Position numbers and translations under genes: made by a program
Shown: piece by piece, positions 59,339 through 64,000 of the stretch
Numbering within the stretch: the first letter of the stretch is position 1
Layout of the letters: each line of letters begins with the position of its first letter
Source: Stutzerimonas chloritidismutans AW-1
GTDB taxonomy: Bacteria > Pseudomonadota > Gammaproteobacteria > Pseudomonadales > Pseudomonadaceae
Direction: 5' to 3'
Assembly (NCBI RefSeq): GCF_000495915.1
Contig: NZ_AOFQ01000052.1
Coordinates: 1-64,000, forward strand
DNA: 64,000 nucleotides
Notes under the pieces: generated by a model
The model's database searches: none
What the model was told of the DNA's origin: nothing
What the model saw: only the letters and a program-made list of their open reading frames with translations

Positions 59339-59413
59339 TATCCGGCCCCCGCCTGGACCCCCGTCGTTTCCATCCAAGAACCAAAAGGCCGACCTTGGTC
59401 GACCCACCTACAA

Positions 59414-59950
59414 CTAAAACGCGACGTCCAGAAACGCCTGATGCGTAGCCAATGCGTGCGGGCTGAAGACCAGCCAGGGCTGCTCGCGCTGGAACACACC
59501 ATGAATGAATGGCTGAATTGATGCCTCGATCGGAGGCAACTCCTCCGAGAAGGTTTCCACCGCGAAATGCTGCATGCCGAAGACTTCATCGACAGTCAGT
59601 CCGGCGAACACTTCCTGGTGATCCACCACCAGCACCCTGCGCTGCTTGCGCAGTGCCGAAAGCTCAAGCCCGAAATACCCACAAAGGTCCATCACAGGCA
59701 ACAATCTGCCGCGCACGTTCGCCACGCCCTTTACCCAACTCTTGACGCCGGGAAGCAACGTATAACGCGGCTCATGCAGGATTTCGCCAACCTCCCCCAT
59801 TGGAGCGACGAACAAGCGCCCCCCCATCCGAAAGCCGATCCCTCCCCAGGTTTGTACGGCTTCCTGCTGAGAAGGCAGGCCTGCCGCGTACGTGCGGCAA
59901 CGTTTATCTAGCTCCAGCAACTGCTGAAACGGCGTTTGCATGTCAGGCAT
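59414..59950 (-). CDS. pilI: Pil-Chp CheW-like adaptor PilI
   Basis: A 178-aa CheW-domain protein (GIGFRMGGRLFVAPMGEVGEILHEPRYTLLPGVKSWVKGVANVRGRLLPVMDL, VDEVFGMQHF). PilI couples PilJ to ChpA. ATG 59950 with GGGACGTGG upstream gives the length expected for the family. It lies between pilH and pilJ. Confidence 0.93.
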   Translation of the reverse strand: MPDMQTPFQQLLELDKRCRTYAAGLPSQQEAVQTWGGIGFRMGGRLFVAPMGEVGEILHEPRYTLLPGVKSWVKGVANVRGRLLPVMDLCGYFGLELSALRKQRRVLVVDHQEVFAGLTVDEVFGMQHFAVETFSEELPPIEASIQPFIHGVFQREQPWLVFSPHALATHQAFLDVAF

Positions 59951-59991
59951 GCTGGCCACGTCCCTTTGTCCGAGTGTTGGCTACCGCGGCG

Positions 59992-60357
59992 TCAGCCCGC
60001 CAGAACGGCATTCAGGGTCTTCAGCAATGTGGCTTCGTCCACCGGCTTGGTCAGGTAATCCTTGGCGCCTTGGCGTTTGCCCCAGACCTTATCGGTTTCC
60101 TGATCCTTGGTGGTGACGATGATCACCGGAATGTGACTGGTTTCAGAATCTTTGGTCAGTTGGCGCGTAGCCTGAAAACCATTCAGCCCGGGCATGACAA
60201 TATCCATCAACACGGCATCCGGCTTTTCCTGACGAGCCAGCGCGACGCCGTCAGCGCCATTCTCTGCTTTAAGCACCACATGGCCATTCTTCTCAAGCAT
60301 GGCGGTGAGCTTGTACATTTCGGTCGGCGAATCATCAACAATCAGAACGCGAGCCAT
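59992..60357 (-). CDS. pilH: Pil-Chp response regulator PilH
   Basis: A 121-aa single-domain CheY-like regulator: acidic pocket VDDS, phospho-Asp in AVLMDIVMPGLNGFQATRQL, TTKD, and Lys in YLTKPVDEATL. In P. aeruginosa PilH is thought to act on pilus retraction or as a phosphate sink for ChpA. GGAGAAAT precedes the ATG. It lies between pilG and pilI. Confidence 0.94.
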   Translation of the reverse strand: MARVLIVDDSPTEMYKLTAMLEKNGHVVLKAENGADGVALARQEKPDAVLMDIVMPGLNGFQATRQLTKDSETSHIPVIIVTTKDQETDKVWGKRQGAKDYLTKPVDEATLLKTLNAVLAG

Positions 60358-60400
60358 GATTTCTCCATAGGAAGGCTTCAGCGGCAAACAATGCCGAACT

Positions 60401-60808
60401 TCAGGATGCTTGCTCCACCGGTGCGAAATCAGGGACGTGCGCCTTGATCGCACCGAGCAGCTCTTCTTTGCTGAACGGCTTGGTAAGGTATTGATCGGAT
60501 CCGACAATACGCCCTTTGGCCTTGTCGAACAGGCCATCTTTGGAAGACAGCATGATCACCGGCGTCGACTTGAAGGAACTGTTGTTCTTGATCAACGCAC
60601 AGGTCTGATAACCGTCCAGCCTGGGCATCATAATATCGACAAAGATGATGCGGGGATGAGTATCCGCAATCTTGGCGAGCGCATCGAAACCGTCCACAGC
60701 GGTGATGACATCGCAACCTACTTTCTTCAGCAGGGTTTCAGCAGTGCGACGAATCGTTTTCGAATCGTCGATCACCATGACCTTCAAGCCCTCGGAGTGC
60801 TGTTCCAT
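60401..60808 (-). CDS. pilG: Pil-Chp response regulator PilG
   Basis: A 135-aa single-domain CheY-like regulator: VIDDSKTIRRTAETLLKKVG, phospho-Asp in IIFVDIMMPRLDGYQTCALIK, MLSSKDG and YLTKPFSKEELLGAI. It promotes pilus extension and twitching and raises cAMP in P. aeruginosa. It is the first gene of the cluster, divergent from gshB. Confidence 0.95.
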   Translation of the reverse strand: MEQHSEGLKVMVIDDSKTIRRTAETLLKKVGCDVITAVDGFDALAKIADTHPRIIFVDIMMPRLDGYQTCALIKNNSSFKSTPVIMLSSKDGLFDKAKGRIVGSDQYLTKPFSKEELLGAIKAHVPDFAPVEQAS

Positions 60809-61044
60809 TTCGCCCTACCATCGCCTCGGTGAGTCGTAGTTTATCGTTATGTCAGTGCGCCGGAGGCCCTGCCACCGATGGGCTGCACCCAATCGCCGGA
60901 CCTTTTTAGCACACTCCTCATGCACACGCTATCAACCGGAAAAGCATCCGGATTTTCCTTGACCCAGTGCACAACCACAGCCAATCTGCAGCGACATTTT
61001 GAGCCACTGGCGGCGCTTCGCCGCCCATTGCCGGAGAACACCCC

Positions 61045-61995
61045 ATGACCGTTCGCGTCGGGATCATCATGGACCCTATCGCGCAGATCGCCTTCAAGAA
61101 GGACAGCTCGCTGGCCATGCTGCTGGCTGCCCAGGCGCGAGGCTGGACACTGTTCTACATGGAGCAGCGCGATCTATATCAGCTCGGCAATCAGGCCCGG
61201 GCGCGCATGTGCCCGCTGCGGGTATTCAACGACCCACAACATTGGTTCGAGAAGGATGGGGAGGTCGATGCGGCCCTGACTGATCTGGACGTGATCCTCA
61301 TGCGCAAGGACCCGCCTTTCAACAGCGAGTATGTCTACGCAACCTATCTGCTGGAACTGGCGGAAAAGGCCGGAACGCTGGTGGTCAATCGACCGCAGAG
61401 CCTGCGCGACTGCAACGAGAAGTTCTTCGCCACCCAGTTTCCACAATGCACCCCACCGACACTGGTCAGTCGGCGCGCGGACATTCTCCGCGAGTTCGCC
61501 CGCGAGCACCGTGACATCATTCTCAAACCCCTCGACGAGATGGGCGGTGCATCGATCTTTCGTCATCGCGAGGGCGACCCGAATCTGTCGGTTATTCTCG
61601 AGGTTCTGACCGAGCATGGCAGCCGCCAAATCATGGCGCAGCGATACATTCCCGCGATCAAGGACGGCGACAAGCGCATCCTGATGATCGATGGCGAGCC
61701 GATCCCCTATTGCCTGGCGCGAATCCCCGCCGCTGGCGAGACGCGCGGCAATCTGGCCGCGGGTGGTCGCGGCGTGGCACAGCCGCTGTCGGATCGCGAC
61801 CGCGAGATTGCAGCGATCGTCGGCCCGGAACTACGCAAGCGCGGCTTGCTGTTTGTCGGCCTGGATGTGATCGGCGACTACCTTACCGAAATCAACATCA
61901 CCAGCCCGACCTGCATCCGCGAAATCGACAATGCCTTTGATACCCGCATCGGCGAACGGCTCATGGACGCGATCGCGGCGAAGCTGCAAGGTTGA
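61045..61995 (+). CDS. gshB: Glutathione synthetase
   Basis: The 316-aa ATP-grasp enzyme joins gamma-glutamylcysteine and glycine. It starts VRVGIIMDPIAQIAFKKDSSLAMLLAAQARG. It contains MRKDPPFNSEYVYATYLLE, LKPLDEMGGASIFR, LMIDGEPIPYCLARIPAAGETRGNLAAGGRG and the C-terminal GLDVIGDYLTEINITSPTCIREID. GGAGAACACC precedes the ATG. It lies next to pilG in the order known from P. aeruginosa. Confidence 0.96.
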   Translation: MTVRVGIIMDPIAQIAFKKDSSLAMLLAAQARGWTLFYMEQRDLYQLGNQARARMCPLRVFNDPQHWFEKDGEVDAALTDLDVILMRKDPPFNSEYVYATYLLELAEKAGTLVVNRPQSLRDCNEKFFATQFPQCTPPTLVSRRADILREFAREHRDIILKPLDEMGGASIFRHREGDPNLSVILEVLTEHGSRQIMAQRYIPAIKDGDKRILMIDGEPIPYCLARIPAAGETRGNLAAGGRGVAQPLSDRDREIAAIVGPELRKRGLLFVGLDVIGDYLTEINITSPTCIREIDNAFDTRIGERLMDAIAAKLQG

Positions 61996-62006
61996 ACCAG
62001 CTAACA

Positions 62007-62043
62007 GCTTTGAGCTTGGAGCTTGCGACTCCAAGCTCAAAGC
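62007..62043. repeat. Perfect 15-bp inverted repeat between gshB and tonB
   Basis: GCTTTGAGCTTGGAG and CTCCAAGCTCAAAGC flank a seven-base loop. There is no T-run on either strand, so it is a weak terminator candidate at best. The wording (GAGCTTGGAGCTTG) resembles simple intergenic hairpin repeats of pseudomonads. Confidence 0.6.
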
Positions 62044-62082
62044 CGGCAGACTGCGCGGCACTTCGAGCCGACCCGACCTGCG

Positions 62083-62976
62083 ATGAACGCCGCTATCCGC
62101 CACCCCGTGCCTGAAACTACCCGAGTCCGCCCGGCGGACAGGCTCGGCTTCACGCTTTTTCTGGCTACCGCATTGCATCTGGCCTTGATTCTCGGGCTTG
62201 GCTTTACCCTCTCCGAGCCGAAGCAGATCAGCAAGACGCTGGAAATCACCCTATCGACCTTCAAAAGCGAAGAGAAGCCCAAGGAAGCGGACTTCCTCGC
62301 CCAAGACAATCAGCAGGGCAGCGGCACGCTGGAGCACAAGGCCACGCCGAAAACCACCGAGCAAGCGCAGTTCCAGGATACCGAGGTACGCAAGGTGACC
62401 CCACCAGCAGCACCGCCTCGCAGCACCCGGCCGGAACCGGCGAAGACCGTCGTCACCACTCGCAGCCCACAGCGCGAAAAGGCCGACGTCAAGCAACAGA
62501 CGCCACCGCAGCCCGAGCCGCAAGCAGCGCCGGCATTCGACAGCTCACAACTGAGCGCGGAGATCGCCAGCCTCGAAGCCGAGCTGGCACAAGAGGTCGA
62601 GCGCTATGCCAAGCGCCCCAGGGTCAGCCGACAGAACAGTGCCGCCACCATGCGCGACATCAGCGCCTGGTATCGCGACGAATGGCGCAAGAAGGTCGAG
62701 CGCATCGGCAACCTCAACTATCCCGACGAGGCCCGCCGCCAGCAGATCTACGGCAGCCTGCGCATGCTGGTGACCATCAACCGCGACGGCACCATCCAGG
62801 AGCTGCGCGTGATCGAGTCATCCGGCAAGCCGGTGCTGGACGATGCCGCGCTGCGCATCGTGCGACTGGCAGCGCCTTTTGCGCCCTTCACCGGCGAACT
62901 GGCGCAGAAGTTCGACCAGGTGGAGATCATCCGCACCTGGCGTTTCGAACGCGGCGACAGGCTTTCGAGTCGCTGA
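62083..62976 (+). CDS. tonB3: TonB-family energy transducer (TonB3-like)
   Basis: The 297-aa protein has one N-terminal membrane anchor (LGFTLFLATALHLALILGLGFTL, about residues 22-44), a Pro/Lys/Gln-rich periplasmic linker (about 60-160), a helical segment (SAEIASLEAELAQEVERYA) and a TonB C-terminal domain (YPDEARRQQIYGSLRMLVTINRDGTIQELRVIESSGKPVLDDAALRIVR). In P. aeruginosa the tonB at this location (tonB3) is needed for twitching motility rather than iron uptake. No exbBD is nearby. Start ATG 62083 is preceded by only a weak purine stretch. Confidence 0.85.
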   Translation: MNAAIRHPVPETTRVRPADRLGFTLFLATALHLALILGLGFTLSEPKQISKTLEITLSTFKSEEKPKEADFLAQDNQQGSGTLEHKATPKTTEQAQFQDTEVRKVTPPAAPPRSTRPEPAKTVVTTRSPQREKADVKQQTPPQPEPQAAPAFDSSQLSAEIASLEAELAQEVERYAKRPRVSRQNSAATMRDISAWYRDEWRKKVERIGNLNYPDEARRQQIYGSLRMLVTINRDGTIQELRVIESSGKPVLDDAALRIVRLAAPFAPFTGELAQKFDQVEIIRTWRFERGDRLSSR

Positions 62977-63042
62977 AATCGGCAGCCGGGCGAACCGTCG
63001 CACCTGTAGCCGGAACGCGGTGCAACGCTTAAGCTAACGCGC

Positions 63043-63612
63043 ATGAAAAGCACCGCGCCCAGCTACCTCAAGCATCACTTCCTGATCGCCATGCCGCAGA
63101 TGGCCGATCCGAACTTTGCCCAGACGCTGATCTACCTGATCGAACACGGCGCAGAAGGCGCCATGGGCCTGATCGTCAATCGCCCGAGCGGGCTGAGCCT
63201 GGCTGATGTGCTGGAGCAGCTGCGCCCGGACGAGCCGATCCCCCCACTCTGCCAGAGGCTGCCGATATTCTCCGGCGGCCCAGTGCAAACCGATCGCGGC
63301 TTCGTTCTGCATTCACCCGACCAGCAATTCCAGGCCACCCTCTCCCTCGGCCCGCTGGGCATGTCCACATCGCAGGACGTCCTGTTCGCCATTGCGGACG
63401 GCCAGGGGCCTGCCCGGCACTTCGTGGCCCTCGGTTATGCCGGCTGGGAAGCGGGACAGCTGGAAGCCGAACTGGCCGACAATGCCTGGCTCAGCTGCCC
63501 CGCGGATACCGAGATCCTATTCGACCTACCTTATGACCAACGCCTGAACGCCGCGGCAGCATCACTCGGCGTCGACCTGCGCCTGCTCAGCACCCAGGTC
63601 GGCCACGCATGA
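63043..63612 (+). CDS. yqgE: YqgE/AlgH-family protein
   Basis: The 189-aa protein opens YLKHHFLIAMPQMADPNFAQTLIYLIEHGAEGAMGLIVNRPS and later reads PIFSGGPVQTDRGFVLHS, the signatures of the UPF0301 family. The molecular function is not established. The stop overlaps the ruvX start (ATGA), so the two are translationally coupled. Confidence 0.92.
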   Translation: MKSTAPSYLKHHFLIAMPQMADPNFAQTLIYLIEHGAEGAMGLIVNRPSGLSLADVLEQLRPDEPIPPLCQRLPIFSGGPVQTDRGFVLHSPDQQFQATLSLGPLGMSTSQDVLFAIADGQGPARHFVALGYAGWEAGQLEAELADNAWLSCPADTEILFDLPYDQRLNAAAASLGVDLRLLSTQVGHA

Positions 63613-64000
63613 GTGCGCCGCGACTGCTGCTCGGCTTCGACTACGGCACCAAGCAGATCGGCGTCGCTGTCGGCCAGGTCATTACTGGGCAAGCACGTGA
63701 ACTCTGCGTACTCAAGGCGCAGAACGGCGTGCCGGACTGGCAACAGATCGAAGCGCTGATGCGCGAATGGCAGCCCGATGCGCTGGTCGTCGGCCTGCCG
63801 CTGAACATGGACGGCACGCCCAGCGACATGAGTGCCCGGGCGGAAAAGTTCGCCCGCCGACTCAACGGTCGCTTCAACCTGCCGGTGCACACTCACGACG
63901 AACGCCTGACCACGTTCGAAGCCAAAGGCGAGCGTCTGCGCCAGGGCCAGCACGGCGGCTATCGCGATCGCCCGGTGGATGCCCTGGCCGCAGCCCTATT
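63609..64000 (+). CDS. ruvX: RuvX/YqgF-type pre-16S rRNA nuclease, 5' part (runs off the window)
   Basis: The RNase H-like fold protein starts MSAPRLLLGFDYGTKQIGVA, with the catalytic Asp in DYGTK. VVGLPLNMDGTPSDMSARAEKFA and HDERLTTFEAKGE follow, and the frame runs to DRPVDALAAAL at the window edge. It is a Holliday-junction-resolvase homologue that functions in 16S rRNA 5' maturation. About 130 codons are visible, with only the last few missing. ATGA overlap with yqgE. Confidence 0.93.
   Translation, partial: MSAPRLLLGFDYGTKQIGVAVGQVITGQARELCVLKAQNGVPDWQQIEALMREWQPDALVVGLPLNMDGTPSDMSARAEKFARRLNGRFNLPVHTHDERLTTFEAKGERLRQGQHGGYRDRPVDALAAAL

Overview
The window looks like a chromosomal segment of a Pseudomonas/Stutzerimonas-type gammaproteobacterium, most like the P. 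stutzeri group. The evidence is high GC, tight gene packing, and gene orders typical of Pseudomonas: the pilGHIJK-chpABC cluster next to gshB-tonB3-yqgE-ruvX, and the metK / transketolase-epd-pgk-fba neighbourhood. I found no rRNA, tRNA, CRISPR array, insertion sequence or prophage. Almost everything is core genome on both strands.

Layout. 1-2.2 kb: acetate permease ActP with its DUF4212 partner (minus strand) and the start of a small membrane protein. 2.2-2.9 kb: a gene-free stretch with an AT-rich core. 3-9.6 kb: a secreted retropepsin-like protease, the helicase DbpA, a YccS-type FUSC membrane protein, a periplasmic solute-binding protein and a BaiN/YhiN-type flavoprotein. 9.6-14.4 kb (minus): two small lipoproteins, a globin-PAS-GGDEF-EAL c-di-GMP enzyme, a hemerythrin, a DUF3509-like protein and a methyltransferase. 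14.7-21.4 kb: a stand-alone receiver protein, then fba, two small lipoproteins (one MliC-like), pgk, epd and tkt. 21.5-24.1 kb: a LysR regulator divergent from a two-gene unit, a clavaminate-synthase-like 2-oxoglutarate dioxygenase and a LysE-type exporter. This is the best candidate for an undescribed small system here. 24.2-26.4 kb: an ArsR-methyltransferase fusion (SahR type) and metK, preceded by a perfect 16-bp-arm palindrome.

26.6-33.4 kb: a small secreted protein, an ABC-2 exporter pair, a ferric-reductase-like flavocytochrome, LigB, a DUF1090 protein, a cytochrome c'-like lipoprotein and a Cys-containing secreted protein. 33.5-36 kb: a promoter, an SAH riboswitch, ahcY and metF. With SahR-metK this puts three methyl-cycle enzymes (MetK, AhcY, MetF) in one window under two apparent SAH-sensing devices. 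36.2-38.1 kb: RhlE. 38.2-43.9 kb: a complete tripartite RND multidrug efflux operon, with a TtgR-type operator overlapping its promoter but no repressor gene beside it. 44.1-47.7 kb: YceI and cytochrome b561, then BioA and RsmE.

47.7-60.8 kb: the Pil-Chp chemosensory system for type IV pili, all on the minus strand (PilG, PilH, PilI, PilJ, PilK, ChpA, ChpB, ChpC). PilJ would signal through PilI/ChpC to the large hybrid kinase ChpA and on to the response regulators PilG and PilH, with PilK and ChpB adapting the receptor. 61-64 kb: gshB, tonB3, yqgE and the start of ruvX on the plus strand. Start codons were chosen from Shine-Dalgarno spacing and remembered family lengths; several are GTG or TTG. 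All family assignments are by reading the translated sequence, without database searches.
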